Shown: positions 1 to 11,005, counted from the first letter of the stretch. The stretch is DNA of 64,000 nucleotides from Sphingomonas sp. dw_22 (GCF_018449795.1 NZ_JAAVVE010000010.1:46849-110848), one strand, 5' to 3'. A program made the numbers and translations. Notes: generated by a model not told the origin, from the letters alone.

Positions 1-48
1 TTCGGGGAGGAAGGATTTTTCGCAATACCGGTGTCAACCATGTCAACC
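1..48 (-). repeat. Dispersed GGTTGAC repeat, copy 1 (cut by window edge)
   Basis: Read on the minus strand, this stretch starts with two GGTTGAC units on a 9-bp period and continues through ATTGCGAAAA to a CCTTCCTCC tract. By eye it matches 50779-50826 at about 41 of 48 positions. The copy runs off the window, so its far end is not visible. It is intergenic and I know no function for it. Confidence 0.7.
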
Positions 49-143
49 TGACCTCGCCAACCTCAGGGGCTGCGCGAAGGCGAAGAACTCGTTACAGATG
101 TTACGAAACCGAGGGCAGCCACGCCCCGTGCGGAGAGAAGAGC

Positions 144-1457
144 ATGACCGACGAGACCGAAGCCGATCTGACCGGCGGCGCACCCCGCCGTCGCCCCAAG
201 CCTTCGGCCGACAAGATCGGCAATCGCAAGTTGAAGCCCAGCACGATGATGATGGGCTATGGCTATGATCCGGTGCTTTCCGAAGGTTCGCTGAAGCCGC
301 CGATCTTCCTCACCTCGACCTTCGTCTTCCCCAATGCCGCGGCGGGCAAGCGCCATTTCGAGGGCGTCACCGGCAAGCGCCCGGGCGGCGCCGAGGGACT
401 GGTCTATTCGCGCTTCAACGGGCCGAACCAGGAGATACTGGAGGACCGGCTGGGGGTGTGGGAAGAGGCCGAGGATGCGCTCGCCTTTTCCTCGGGCATG
501 TCGGCGATCGCGACGTTGTTCCTGTCGATGGTCAAGCCGGGCGACACGATCGTCCATTCCGGCCCGCTCTATGCCGCGACCGAGACGCTGATCGCGCGCA
601 TCCTGGGCCGGTTCGGCGTGCATTGGCTCGACTTCCCGGCCGGCGCGACGCGCGCGGAGATCGACGCGGTGCTCTCCAAGGCTGCGAGCGGCAATGTCGC
701 GCTGATCTATCTCGAAAGCCCGGCCAACCCGACCAACGCGCTGGTCGATGTCGAGGCCGTTCGCGCCAGCCGCGATGCGATCTTCAAGGGGGCCAAGCCG
801 CCGATCGCGATCGACAACACTTTCCTCGGGCCGCTCTGGGCGCAGCCGCTCAGGCAGGGTGCCGACATCGTCGTCTATTCGCTGACCAAATATGCCGGCG
901 GCCATTCGGACCTGGTCGCGGGCGGCGTGCTGGGATCGAAGGAGCACATCAACACGATCCGGCTGATGCGCAACACGATCGGCACGATCTGCGATCCCAA
1001 CACCGCCTGGATGCTGCTGCGTTCGCTGGAGACGCTGGAGCTGCGCATGAGCCGCGCCGGCGAGAATGCCGCCAAGGTCTGCGAATTCCTGCGCACGCAT
1101 CCCAAGGTGGAGCATGTCGGCTATCTCGGCTTCCTCGAAGGCGGCGCGGACGAACGCCAGGCCGACATCTATCGCCGCCATTGCACCGGCGCCGGATCGA
1201 CCTTCTCGCTGTATCTCAAGGGCGGCGAGAAGGAGGCGTTCGCGTTCCTCGACAGCCTCAAGATCGCCAAGCTCGCGGTCTCGCTGGGCGGCACCGAGAC
1301 GCTGGCGAGCCATCCCGCCGGGATGACGCACCTGTCAGTGCCCGAGGCGCGCAAGCAGGCGCTGGGCATCACCGACAATCTGGTGCGCATCTCGATCGGC
1401 GTCGAGGATGCCGACGATCTGATCGCGGACTTCGAGGAGGCGCTGAAGGCGGTCTAG
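144..1457 (+). CDS. Cystathionine gamma-synthase family PLP enzyme
   Basis: This is a fold-type I PLP enzyme of the Cys/Met metabolism family (cystathionine gamma-synthase, methionine gamma-lyase or O-acylhomoserine sulfhydrylase). The 437-residue protein shows the substrate-site YSRFNGPN near residue 88, the SSGMSAIA phosphate loop near 116-123, the cofactor aspartate in IAIDNTF (Asp224) and the Schiff-base lysine in YSLTKYAGG (Lys249). A basic N-terminal extension of about 35 residues precedes the family core. The ATG at 144 follows a GAGAGAAG ribosome site. It ends 3 bp before the convergent diiron-like gene. The exact reaction (gamma-synthase or gamma-lyase) cannot be told from sequence alone. 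Confidence 0.9.
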   Translation: MTDETEADLTGGAPRRRPKPSADKIGNRKLKPSTMMMGYGYDPVLSEGSLKPPIFLTSTFVFPNAAAGKRHFEGVTGKRPGGAEGLVYSRFNGPNQEILEDRLGVWEEAEDALAFSSGMSAIATLFLSMVKPGDTIVHSGPLYAATETLIARILGRFGVHWLDFPAGATRAEIDAVLSKAASGNVALIYLESPANPTNALVDVEAVRASRDAIFKGAKPPIAIDNTFLGPLWAQPLRQGADIVVYSLTKYAGGHSDLVAGGVLGSKEHINTIRLMRNTIGTICDPNTAWMLLRSLETLELRMSRAGENAAKVCEFLRTHPKVEHVGYLGFLEGGADERQADIYRRHCTGAGSTFSLYLKGGEKEAFAFLDSLKIAKLAVSLGGTETLASHPAGMTHLSVPEARKQALGITDNLVRISIGVEDADDLIADFEEALKAV

Positions 1458-1460
1458 CCC

Positions 1461-2357
1461 TCAGTTCCAGAGCCGCGCGCGATAGGCTTCGAAGCAGCGG
1501 GCGCCGCATTTGAGGCGGATCAGCGCGCCCTCGGCCATCGCCGTGGCGCGTGCTGGATCCTCCTCGATCGCGGGGCGGATCGCCTCCTTGTTCCATTCGA
1601 TGCTGTGCTTGATGTCGAGCACGGCGTGGACCGAGAAATAGCGGCGCTCCTTGCCCGAGAAGCCGAGCCGCTTGAGCCCTTCGGCGACCATCGCCGAGCG
1701 GCCCGGCGCGGTCAGTTCGATCGCGCCGAGCGCACCGACGGAATGCCAGGCATAGCGGCGGTTGGTGGCCATCGCCGTCATCGCATTGGCGAGCGCCAGG
1801 CTCTCCCACAATGTGTTCTCGATGACGGGATCGACCTGCAGCGTCTCGACCAGCGCGTCGAGCATGGGGCCGTGCATGCCCGCGAAGGTGCCGTGACCCA
1901 TCTCGTCCCAATAATTGCGCGCGAGCTCCAGCTTGGGGCGGACGGGGAGCTTGACCTGGGTCATCGCCACCAGATCGTCGAACCCCGCCTCGCCTGCGGC
2001 CTCCTGTTCGAAGAACCATCGCAGTTCGTCGATGCCGGCCTTCGCGCACAGCCACGGGAACAGAGGATCACCCTGCCCTGGCCCGGTCGCCGCCAGTTCC
2101 TCGAACCAGGCGATGAAGCCGTCCGCGTCGGTAGGCGCCGCCGCGGCCTCATCGACCACCTCGGCGCGCAGTTCTTCCAGGAACGCGCCTTCCAGCCGCT
2201 GCATCTTCACGTCGCGCTCGAAGATGCGCTGCCAATCCTCGCTCGGGAATCCGGGTGAAAGCCGCTCGCGGTTCCAATGCGCGAGCCCGCGTTGGAAACT
2301 GTCCCTGAGAAATTGCGAGCCGGTATCGTTCGCGAAAACGCGCGCTCTTGTCGCCAT
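1461..2357 (-). CDS. Haem-oxygenase-like iron-containing redox enzyme (putative diiron oxidase/oxygenase)
   Basis: The 298-residue, mostly helical protein fits the iron-containing redox enzyme / haem-oxygenase-like diiron oxidase (HDO) superfamily. Candidate metal ligands occur in the expected order: the FFEQE and DEMGHG segments (Glu117-His155), Glu214 in AIELTA, and the His244-x3-Asp248-x2-His251 cluster in VHAVLDIKHS. HDO enzymes perform N-oxygenation, decarboxylation or C-C cleavage on small molecules; the substrate here is unknown. It has no signal peptide and no biosynthetic partner, and it is tail-to-tail with the PLP enzyme gene. The ligand assignment is mine and untested. Confidence 0.72.
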   Translation of the reverse strand: MATRARVFANDTGSQFLRDSFQRGLAHWNRERLSPGFPSEDWQRIFERDVKMQRLEGAFLEELRAEVVDEAAAAPTDADGFIAWFEELAATGPGQGDPLFPWLCAKAGIDELRWFFEQEAAGEAGFDDLVAMTQVKLPVRPKLELARNYWDEMGHGTFAGMHGPMLDALVETLQVDPVIENTLWESLALANAMTAMATNRRYAWHSVGALGAIELTAPGRSAMVAEGLKRLGFSGKERRYFSVHAVLDIKHSIEWNKEAIRPAIEEDPARATAMAEGALIRLKCGARCFEAYRARLWN

Positions 2358-2514
2358 GATGGAATGCTCTCCTGATCGAACCCAAAAAACCGGCAGAAAA
2401 GCGTGATGGTTCCGCAGTTTAAGGGAGCTCTAACCTGGATCAGCGCGAATCCCGGGACGAACCGTGCATCGTTCGCGTGGCGGCGCATCCGCCTTTTCCA
2501 GCTTCCCGGCCTGT

Positions 2515-2526
2515 GTTAGCGCTAAC
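2515..2526. promoter_or_regulatory. Candidate LacI/GalR-type operator
   Basis: GTTAGCGCTAAC is a perfect 12-bp palindrome with the central CG typical of LacI/GalR operators. It lies 42 bp upstream of the GH9 start, where a repressor would block the promoter. No LacI-family gene is present in the window, so the regulator would act from elsewhere. Confidence 0.6.
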
Positions 2527-2567
2527 TTCATAGCGCGGGAGCGAACCCGCCATTCGAGGAGAGCGAC

Positions 2568-5087
2568 GTGAAAGCCAAAGCCGTTCGACGCCTGATCTGT
2601 GCCTGCCTGCTCGCCGGAACCGCCCTTCCCGTTCATGCCCAGACCGCGCTGACGCTCGGCGATGCCGGCTATTTCGAGAGCCCCGGCGTGAACGTGCTGG
2701 TCTTCTCCAACTGGTATGACGGGCTGTTCGCCGACTCCAAGATCAGCGGCGTCGAGATCATCCAGCAGGGCGAGCGCACCGCGACCAACGGCGATGTCCG
2801 CCTTTCCGCCACGCCCGGCCAATGGGATCCGATCGGCCGGATGGTGAAGCGCGATGTCGATCCCAAGACCGGCACGATCGAGGCGCTGCTCGAATATCCC
2901 GATTACGGCTTCCAATACCGTATCCGCGCCGAGCATCGCGGCGGATCGGTGCTGCTCTCGGTCGTGCTCGACAAGCCGCTGCCCGAGGCGCTGGCAGGCA
3001 AGGCCGGGTTCAACCTCGAATTCATCCCCTCGGCCTATTTCCACAAGAGCCTGATGGCCGACGGCAAGTCGGGCGCCTTCCCGCTCTATCCGAGCAGCGA
3101 CATGGTCGCGGGCGGCGAGCGCAATGCCGCGAGCGGGCGCGACATCGGCCCCGGCGCCGAGCCGCTGCCCTTTGCCTCAGGGCAGACGCTGGTGCTCGCG
3201 CCCGAAGACCCGGCGCGGCGCGTGACGATTGCCTCTTCCACCGGCAAGCTCGACCTGTTCGACGGCCGGGACCAGGCGCAGAATGGCTGGTTCGTCGTCC
3301 GCAGCGCGATCCCCGCAGGCAAGACCGGCACGGTCGTCCAATGGACACTGACGCCGAACAGCGTGCCCGGCTGGATGCGCGAGCCGGTGATCGGCCATTC
3401 GCAGCTCGGCTATGCGCCGGATCAGGCGAAGCTGGCGGTGATCGAGCTCGATCCGGCGATGACGGCCGCCCCCGCCACCGCGCGGCTGCTGCGTGTTTCC
3501 GAGACCGGCGGACTCGAACCGGTGCTCAGCGGCGCGGCCAAGCCCTGGGGCAAATATCTGCGCTATGCCTACCGGGTCTTCGATTTCAGCGCGATCAAGC
3601 AGCCCGGCACCTATCTGCTCGAATACGACGGCAAGCGCACCGCGACCTTCCGCATCGCACCCGATCTCTACGACGCGGCGTGGCACCCGAGCCTCGACGT
3701 CTATATGCCGATCGCGATGGACCATATGCTGGTCAACGAGGCGTACCGTGTCTGGCACGGCGACAGCCACCGCGACGATGCCCGCCAGGCGCCGGTCAAC
3801 CATGAGCATATCGATCTCTATGCCCAGGGGCCGACGACGGACACCAGGTTCAAGCCCGGCGAGCATATCCCGGGCCTGAATGTCGGCGGCTGGCTCGACG
3901 CGGGCGACTTCGACATCCGCACCCAGACCCAGTACGCGGTGATCCGCACCCTGGTCGGCATCTGGGAGGATTACCGGCCGACGCGCGACCAGACCCTGGT
4001 CGACGAGAAGCTGCGCCATGTCGAAATCCATGTGCCCGACGGCAAGCCGGACGTGCTCCAGCAGATCGAGCATGGCGTGCTCTATCTCGCATCGATGTTC
4101 GACGCCGTGGGCCATGCCGTGCACGGCGTGGTCGAGCCGGACGTGGCGCAATATACGCATCTGGGCGACGCGGCCTCCAAGACCGACGGGCTGATCTACG
4201 ATCCGAGCCTCGCTTATGGCGAGCGCAAGGACGGCCGCAGCGGCACGCCCGACGATCGCTGGGTGTTCACCACCAAGGCGAGTGCGCTCAACTATGGATC
4301 GGCGGCGGCCCTGGCCGCGTCGAGCCGGGCGTTGCGCGGCTACAACGACACGCTGGCCGACAAGGCGCTGGCCCTCGCCACGCGCGTCTGGGCCGAGGAG
4401 CATGGCCACGCTCCCGACACCTACAGCCATGGCAACACCACCGGCGGCTGGCTGCCGGGCGAGGAATTCGGCGCGGCGGTCGAACTGCTCGTTACCACCG
4501 GCGACAGGCAATATGCCGACCGCGTTTCGGCGCTATGGCCCGAGATCGCGACGCGCTTCGGCCAATATGCGCAGACCGCGGTGCAGGCGCTGCCGCACAT
4601 GCCCGCCGGCTACCGCGCCGAAGTCGAGAAGGCCGCCCGCGCCTGGAAGGCCGCGCAGGCTCCCGACAATCCTTACGGCGTGCCCGTCACCACCGGTGGC
4701 TGGGCGGGCAACGGCACGGTGATCCAGACCGGCATCACCGATTATGTGCTGCACAAGGCGTTCCCGCAGGTGACCGACGGCAGCCTGGCCTATCGCGCGC
4801 TCGATTTCCTCCACGGCACCCATCCGGGTTCGGACATCTCGTTCGTGTCGGGCGTGGGCACGGTCTCGAAGGAAGTCGCCTATGGCAACAACCGCGCCGA
4901 CTTCTCGTTCATCGCGGGCGGCGTGGTGCCCGGCGTGCTGATCCTTAAGCCGGACTTCCCCGAGAACAGCGAGCATTGGCCGTTCTTCTGGGGCGAGAAC
5001 GAATATGTCATCAACATGGGGCCGAGCTATATCGAGCTCGTCCAGGCCGGGATCGCGCTGACCCGGGAGCACACGCAAAAACAATAA
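2568..5087 (+). CDS. Secreted glycoside hydrolase family 9 protein
   Basis: The 839-residue protein has a Sec signal peptide (basic start, hydrophobic core, cleavage expected after VHA at about residue 24). Next come a beta-rich region, a cellulase N-terminal Ig-like domain (GHSQLGYAPDQAK onward, around residue 280-370) and a C-terminal (alpha/alpha)6 GH9 domain. The GH9 signature aspartates are in GGWLDAGDFD (Asp444 and Asp447), and the likely acid glutamate is in GENEYV (Glu810 or Glu812). GH9 enzymes are endo- or exo-beta-glucanases, and some act on glucosamine-containing substrates. The long region before the Ig-like domain is unusual for simple cellulases. The ATG at 2568 follows GAGGAGAG. 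A LacI-type palindrome upstream suggests sugar-responsive control. Confidence 0.88.
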   Translation: MKAKAVRRLICACLLAGTALPVHAQTALTLGDAGYFESPGVNVLVFSNWYDGLFADSKISGVEIIQQGERTATNGDVRLSATPGQWDPIGRMVKRDVDPKTGTIEALLEYPDYGFQYRIRAEHRGGSVLLSVVLDKPLPEALAGKAGFNLEFIPSAYFHKSLMADGKSGAFPLYPSSDMVAGGERNAASGRDIGPGAEPLPFASGQTLVLAPEDPARRVTIASSTGKLDLFDGRDQAQNGWFVVRSAIPAGKTGTVVQWTLTPNSVPGWMREPVIGHSQLGYAPDQAKLAVIELDPAMTAAPATARLLRVSETGGLEPVLSGAAKPWGKYLRYAYRVFDFSAIKQPGTYLLEYDGKRTATFRIAPDLYDAAWHPSLDVYMPIAMDHMLVNEAYRVWHGDSHRDDARQAPVNHEHIDLYAQGPTTDTRFKPGEHIPGLNVGGWLDAGDFDIRTQTQYAVIRTLVGIWEDYRPTRDQTLVDEKLRHVEIHVPDGKPDVLQQIEHGVLYLASMFDAVGHAVHGVVEPDVAQYTHLGDAASKTDGLIYDPSLAYGERKDGRSGTPDDRWVFTTKASALNYGSAAALAASSRALRGYNDTLADKALALATRVWAEEHGHAPDTYSHGNTTGGWLPGEEFGAAVELLVTTGDRQYADRVSALWPEIATRFGQYAQTAVQALPHMPAGYRAEVEKAARAWKAAQAPDNPYGVPVTTGGWAGNGTVIQTGITDYVLHKAFPQVTDGSLAYRALDFLHGTHPGSDISFVSGVGTVSKEVAYGNNRADFSFIAGGVVPGVLILKPDFPENSEHWPFFWGENEYVINMGPSYIELVQAGIALTREHTQKQ

Positions 5088-6704
<1,617 letters not shown>

Positions 6705-6715
6705 ACGAGGCCGTC

Positions 6716-6983
6716 GGTTGACCAAGTTGACCCTCGCGCAGGTGAATTCGCCGCCTCCCCAGAGAAACGACGGACGTTCGCGCCGCTAACGCGGCGGGTG
6801 CGCCACAGGGACGCGACACGAATGCGGCGGCCACGCGACAGCGGCGCGACGCGCATGCGCCACGGACGCTACGCGCACGCCCCCATGACGCAGCCATGCC
6901 GGTCTTCCTGCCGATCCACGATTCAAAGAGCAGCGCACCACAGGCGCCTGTCGAGCGAAGCAGGCGAAATCCTACATTGCAAG
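6716..6983 (+). repeat. Dispersed GGTTGAC...CATTGCAAG repeat, copy 2 (long form)
   Basis: It begins with GGTTGACCA-AGTTGACC on a 9-bp period and ends with an 18-base segment, GAAATCCTACATTGCAAG (6966-6983), that is identical at 50881-50898. The interior (268 bp) is longer than in the 50.8 kb copy (120 bp) and contains the GACGCGA/ATGCG repeats. Confidence 0.6.
6800..6885. repeat. Imperfect GC-rich direct repeats
   Basis: Units resembling GACGCGACACGAATGCG recur with variation, for example GGCGCGACGCGCATGCGCC, with GCCAC and GGACGC in between. They lie inside the long copy of the dispersed repeat. No protein-coding or RNA function is evident. Confidence 0.5.
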
Positions 6984-7125
6984 AACTCGATCCTTCCCTG
7001 GAGAGGGGGCGATCCTCCGCCGGCGCGGTAAACAAGGCCGGGAGAGGGGAAAGAGGCCGGGACGGCAGCTATCCACCCATCCTCGCCATCGCCCCTTTGC
7101 TCCGCGCGAAACAGCGGTTACCCCC

Positions 7126-9456
7126 GTGCCCATGATCGCGCATTTCCGCCGGGCGACGCTCGCCCTCGCCGCTACCGGCCTCGCCGCTACTCCGCTCCTC
7201 GCCCAGACCGCCTATGAGAGCGTCGATCCGATGATCGGCACCGGCGGCGAGGGGCATACGTTTCCGGGGGCGGTCGCGCCGTTCGGGATGATGCAGCTCA
7301 GCCCGGATACCGATACCGGCTGCGAGATCCGGCAATGCTATGGCCATGCCGCCGGCTATCGCTACGATGACCCGACGATCCAGGGCTTCTCGATGACCCA
7401 TTTCTCGGGCGCGGGGCATTCGGACCTGGGCGATTTCCTCATCATGCCGGTGGCGGGCGATCAGGCCGCGCTGGAGCCGGGCGATCCGAAGACGCCGGGC
7501 TCCGGCTATCGCTCGGCCTTCAGCCACACGACCGAGATCGCCCAGCCCGGCTATTACGGCGTCACGCTGGCCGATGCCGGCATCCGCGCCGAGCTGACCG
7601 CCGGCACGCGCACCGGCGTCCAGCGCTATGCCTTCCCGGCGGGCAAGGCGGCGCATCTGGTGCTCGATCTGCGCAGCTCGCTCTACAATTATCCGGGCAA
7701 GATCCTGTGGTCGACGGTGCGCGTCCGGCCGGACGGCACGATCACGGGCATGCGCGAGACGCGCGGCTGGGCCCCGGCGCGGAAGCTCTATTTCGCGATC
7801 CGGCCGAACGCGCCGCTGACCGGCCATGCCTTCTTCAACCGCGAGGAGAAGGTGCCCTATCGCGGCTTCCAGGGGCCGAGCCGGGGCGCCGACGATGCCG
7901 CGCAGATCGAGGGCCGCGCGCTGGTCGCCCGGTTCGATTTCGGCGTGCTTGGCAAGCCGCTGGAAGTGAAGGTCGCGATCTCCGGCGTCGATGAGGCCGG
8001 CGCCCTCGCCAATCTGGACAGCGAACCCGGCGATTTCGACGCGATCCGCGCGGGCACCCGCACGGCCTGGGAACAGGCCCTCGGCGCGGTCGCGATCGAC
8101 GCGGCGACGCCCATGAAGAAGACCGTCTATACCGCGCTCTACCACAGCCTGATGGCGCCGAGCGTCTTCTCGGATGCCGACGGCCGCTATCGCGGGCCGG
8201 ACGATCAGGTGCATATCGCCAAGGACTTCACCTTCCACTCGACCTTTTCGCTGTGGGACACGTTCCGCGCCGAGCATCCGCTGCTGATGCTCGTCCAGCC
8301 CGAGCGGAAGAACGCCGACTTCATCAACTCGCTGATCGCCAGCCAGCAGGCGAGCCCGTTCGGCATCCTGCCCGTCTGGCAGTTCCAGGGGCGCGAGACC
8401 TGGACGATGATCGGCTATCACGCCGTGCCGATCATCGCCGACACCTATCTCAAGGGCCTGAAGGGCTTCGACGCGCAGGCCGGACTCGACGCGATGGTGA
8501 AAAGCGCGACCTATGCCCCCTATGGCGGGCTCGACTGGTATATGAAGCTGGGCTTCGTGCCGATCGACAAGGAGCCCGAGGCGGCCTCCAAGACGGTCGA
8601 ATATGCCTATGACGACTGGACGATCGCGCGGATGGCCCGGGCGATGGGCAAGGCCGACGTGGCGGCAACCTTCGAGAAGCGCGCCGGCAACTGGCGCAAC
8701 AGCTTCGATGGGAAGACCGGGTTCCTGCGCGCCCGCAAGGCCGACGGCGCCTATCGCGAGCCCTTCGATCCGACCGCGATCAACTACGGCTCCGATTATA
8801 CCGAGGGCAACGCCTGGCAATATTCGTGGTTCGTGCCGCAGGACCAGGAAGGGCTGTTCCGCCTGATGGGCGGCGATGCGGCGGTGGTGAAGAAGCTCGA
8901 CGCGATGTTCGACTTCGACAATTCGAAGGTCGACTACAGCCATGCCGAGGACATCGCCGGGCTGATCGGCCAGTATATCCACGGCAACGAGCCGAGCCAC
9001 CATGTCGCCTATCTCTACGGCTATGCGGGCCAGCCCTGGCGGACGCAGGAGCGGCTCAAGCAGATCGTAGAGAGCCAGTACAAGCCCACGCCGGACGGGC
9101 TTTCGGGCAATGACGATCTCGGCCAGATGTCGGCCTGGCTCGTGTTCACCTCGCTGGGCTTCTATCCCGTGGCGCCGGGGACGAACGAATATGTGATCGG
9201 CCGGCCCTTCGTGGACCGCGCGGTGCTCACCCTGCCGAACGGCAAGCGCTTCACGGTGCTGGCGGATGGGCTGTCGGACGCGAACCGCTATGTCGGCAAG
9301 GTGACGCTCAACGGCAAGCCGCTGGCGCGCAGCTTCATCCGCCATGAGGAGATCGTCGCCGGGGGCGAGCTGAGGTTCACGATGCAGGCGGTGCCGAACA
9401 AGAGCTGGGGTACCGGCAAGGCGGCGCGGCCCTATTCGATGAGCGTGGCGAAGTAA
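7126..9456 (+). CDS. GH92 family alpha-mannosidase, secreted
   Basis: The 776-residue protein has a signal peptide (RRATLALAATGLAA, cleavage near LLAQ) followed at once by the GH92 N-terminal signature DPMIGTGGEGHTFPGA. The hallmark EGNAWQYSW carries the catalytic-acid glutamate (about residue 559), and GNEPSHH and the GxDDxGQMSAW segment follow. GH92 enzymes are calcium-dependent exo-alpha-mannosidases, mostly alpha-1,2, that trim N-glycan or mannan chains in the periplasm or outside the cell. Either GTG 7126 or ATG 7132 may be the start; neither has a strong ribosome site. No mannoside transporter or TonB receptor is adjacent. Confidence 0.92.
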   Translation: MPMIAHFRRATLALAATGLAATPLLAQTAYESVDPMIGTGGEGHTFPGAVAPFGMMQLSPDTDTGCEIRQCYGHAAGYRYDDPTIQGFSMTHFSGAGHSDLGDFLIMPVAGDQAALEPGDPKTPGSGYRSAFSHTTEIAQPGYYGVTLADAGIRAELTAGTRTGVQRYAFPAGKAAHLVLDLRSSLYNYPGKILWSTVRVRPDGTITGMRETRGWAPARKLYFAIRPNAPLTGHAFFNREEKVPYRGFQGPSRGADDAAQIEGRALVARFDFGVLGKPLEVKVAISGVDEAGALANLDSEPGDFDAIRAGTRTAWEQALGAVAIDAATPMKKTVYTALYHSLMAPSVFSDADGRYRGPDDQVHIAKDFTFHSTFSLWDTFRAEHPLLMLVQPERKNADFINSLIASQQASPFGILPVWQFQGRETWTMIGYHAVPIIADTYLKGLKGFDAQAGLDAMVKSATYAPYGGLDWYMKLGFVPIDKEPEAASKTVEYAYDDWTIARMARAMGKADVAATFEKRAGNWRNSFDGKTGFLRARKADGAYREPFDPTAINYGSDYTEGNAWQYSWFVPQDQEGLFRLMGGDAAVVKKLDAMFDFDNSKVDYSHAEDIAGLIGQYIHGNEPSHHVAYLYGYAGQPWRTQERLKQIVESQYKPTPDGLSGNDDLGQMSAWLVFTSLGFYPVAPGTNEYVIGRPFVDRAVLTLPNGKRFTVLADGLSDANRYVGKVTLNGKPLARSFIRHEEIVAGGELRFTMQAVPNKSWGTGKAARPYSMSVAK

Positions 9457-9593
9457 AATTCCTCCCCGGCACGGGGAGGGGGACCGCCGCCGAAGGCGGT
9501 GGTGGAGGGGCCGCCGTCGCAGACGGCGGACTGCGTCCGCCGCCGCTCCACCAGCCTGCGGCTGGTCCCCCCCTCCCCGTTCCGGGGAGGATC
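9457..9593. repeat. Palindromic REP-like element, copy A
   Basis: It opens with AATTCCTCCCCGGCACGGGG and closes with CCCCGTTCCGGGGAGGAT. GGTGGAGGGG and CTCCACCA lie inside, so the whole element can fold on itself. Related copies lie at 35299, 52485 and 55951. It fills the gap between convergent GH92 and murA genes, where it may also end transcripts. Confidence 0.85.
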
Positions 9594-9599
9594 TAGATT

Positions 9600-10883
9600 C
9601 TACCCGTCCCCCACCCGCTCGATATCGGCGCCGACGCCCTGGAGCTTCTCTTCCAGCCGCTCGTAACCGCGATCGAGGTGGTAGACGCGCTGCACCTGGG
9701 TTTCGCCCTCGGCGACCAGGCCGGCAAGAATCAGGCTCATCGAGGCGCGCAGATCGGTCGCCATCACCGGCGCGCCGATCAACCGGTCGACGCCGCGCAC
9801 TACGGCGGTGCGGCCCCGGACCTCGATATTGGCCCCCATCCGCGCCAGCTCGGGCACGTGCATGTAGCGGTTCTCGAAGATCGTCTCGGTCAGCACACTA
9901 GCACCGTCCGCCTTGCACAGCATCGCCATGAACTGCGCCTGCATGTCGGTCGCGAAGCCGGGGAACGGCGCGGTCGAGAGTGTCAGCGGCTTGATGCCGT
10001 CGGGCGCGGCGATGCGGATGCCGTCCGGCGTCTCCTCCACGATCACGCCCGCCTCGATCAGCGCGTCGAGCGTCGCGCGCATGTCGCCCGCCGCCGCGCC
10101 GACCAGCTCCACGTCGCCGCCGGTGATCGCCGCCGCGCAGGCATAGCTGCCCGCCTCGATCCGGTCCGGCATCACCGCATAGGTCGCGCCGTGCAGCCGG
10201 TCGCGGCCCTCGATCTCCAGCGTCTCGGTGCCGATGCCGTGGATCGACGCGCCCATCGCCACCAGCATGTTGCACAGATCGACGATCTCGGGTTCACGCG
10301 CCGCATTCTCCAGCACGGTACCGCCCTTGGCCGTCACCGCCGCCATCAGCGCATTCTCGGTCGCGCCGACCGAGACGACGGGGAAGCGGAACTTGCCGCC
10401 CGTCAGCCGCCCACCCGGCGCGCTCGCCTTCACATAGCCCGCCGCCAGCTCGATCTCGGCGCCGATCGCCTCCAGCGCCTTCAGGTGCAGGTCGATCGGG
10501 CGGTTGCCGATCGCGCAGCCGCCGGGGAGCGACACCGTCGCCTCGCCCGCGCGGCCGAGCACCGGCCCGAGCACCAGGATCGAGGCGCGCATTTTCCGCA
10601 CGATGTCATAGGGCGCGACCGTCGAGGTGAGCCGGCCCGCGCGGATCGTCATCACCCGGCCGAAATCGGTGGGGCGCGTGCCCTCGATCGCGGTCGATGC
10701 GCCGAGCTCGTTCAGCAGGTGTCCGAAGCTGTCGACATCGGCGAGCCGGGGCAGGTTGCGCAGCGTCAGCGGCTCATCGGTGAGCAGCGCGCAGGGCATC
10801 AGCGTCAGCGCCGAATTCTTCGCGCCCGAAATAGCGATCTTGCCGGAAAGGCGGTTGCCGCCGCGGATGAGGATACGGTCCAT
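9600..10883 (-). CDS. murA: UDP-N-acetylglucosamine 1-carboxyvinyltransferase
   Basis: MurA transfers enolpyruvate from PEP to UDP-GlcNAc, the first committed step of peptidoglycan synthesis in the cytoplasm. The 427-residue protein has the substrate lysine in SGAKNSAL (Lys22) and the active-site cysteine in [13 protein letters not shown] (Cys123), which is the fosfomycin target, so the enzyme should be fosfomycin-sensitive. The start at MDRILIRGG fits the family; a longer in-frame extension to 10910 is not typical. It stands alone, divergent from the Crp/Fnr gene. Confidence 0.97.
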   Translation of the reverse strand: MDRILIRGGNRLSGKIAISGAKNSALTLMPCALLTDEPLTLRNLPRLADVDSFGHLLNELGASTAIEGTRPTDFGRVMTIRAGRLTSTVAPYDIVRKMRASILVLGPVLGRAGEATVSLPGGCAIGNRPIDLHLKALEAIGAEIELAAGYVKASAPGGRLTGGKFRFPVVSVGATENALMAAVTAKGGTVLENAAREPEIVDLCNMLVAMGASIHGIGTETLEIEGRDRLHGATYAVMPDRIEAGSYACAAAITGGDVELVGAAAGDMRATLDALIEAGVIVEETPDGIRIAAPDGIKPLTLSTAPFPGFATDMQAQFMAMLCKADGASVLTETIFENRYMHVPELARMGANIEVRGRTAVVRGVDRLIGAPVMATDLRASMSLILAGLVAEGETQVQRVYHLDRGYERLEEKLQGVGADIERVGDG

Positions 10884-11005
10884 GCCCGAGCTTCTAGCCC
10901 GTCCCGCCACACACGCAAGCGCGGCTCTCTTTTCGGGGCTTGATCGATTTTAATGCATTGATTCCGTTGGACTGCTTTGCAGGCGCGGTGGGGGAAGTCC
11001 AAAGC

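Larger units (their letters stand above)
6705..7125. other. 421-bp intergenic region without a supported gene
   Basis: No credible coding frame is seen. The region holds a GC hairpin (CGCCGC arms around TAAC at 6781-6796), a GGTTGAC...CATTGCAAG dispersed repeat, and a run of imperfect GACGCGA/ATGCG repeats near 6800-6885. No clear promoter for the GH92 gene could be picked out. Confidence 0.6.

Noticed and set aside
91..104. GTTAC-N4-GTTAC direct repeat before the first gene
   Set aside because: It could be a binding site, but five-base units are too short to separate from chance, and I know no matching regulator.
60..143. SAM riboswitch upstream of the Cys/Met metabolism enzyme
   Set aside because: The leader is short, and I could not find paired stems or the conserved core of a SAM-II or other known SAM riboswitch.
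3177..4511. Long open frame antisense to the GH9 gene
   Set aside because: Frames antisense to high-GC genes stay open by codon bias; the translation is Arg/Ala/His-rich with no domain, and the sense strand encodes an intact GH9 enzyme. The same applies to the other long antisense frames, such as 63-1331, 5127-6725, 7069-9345, 28119-30812 and 36898-40395.
6798..7031. Possible 77-residue Arg-rich gene upstream of GH92
   Set aside because: It is produced by the GC-rich repeats, lacks a ribosome site and has no domain.
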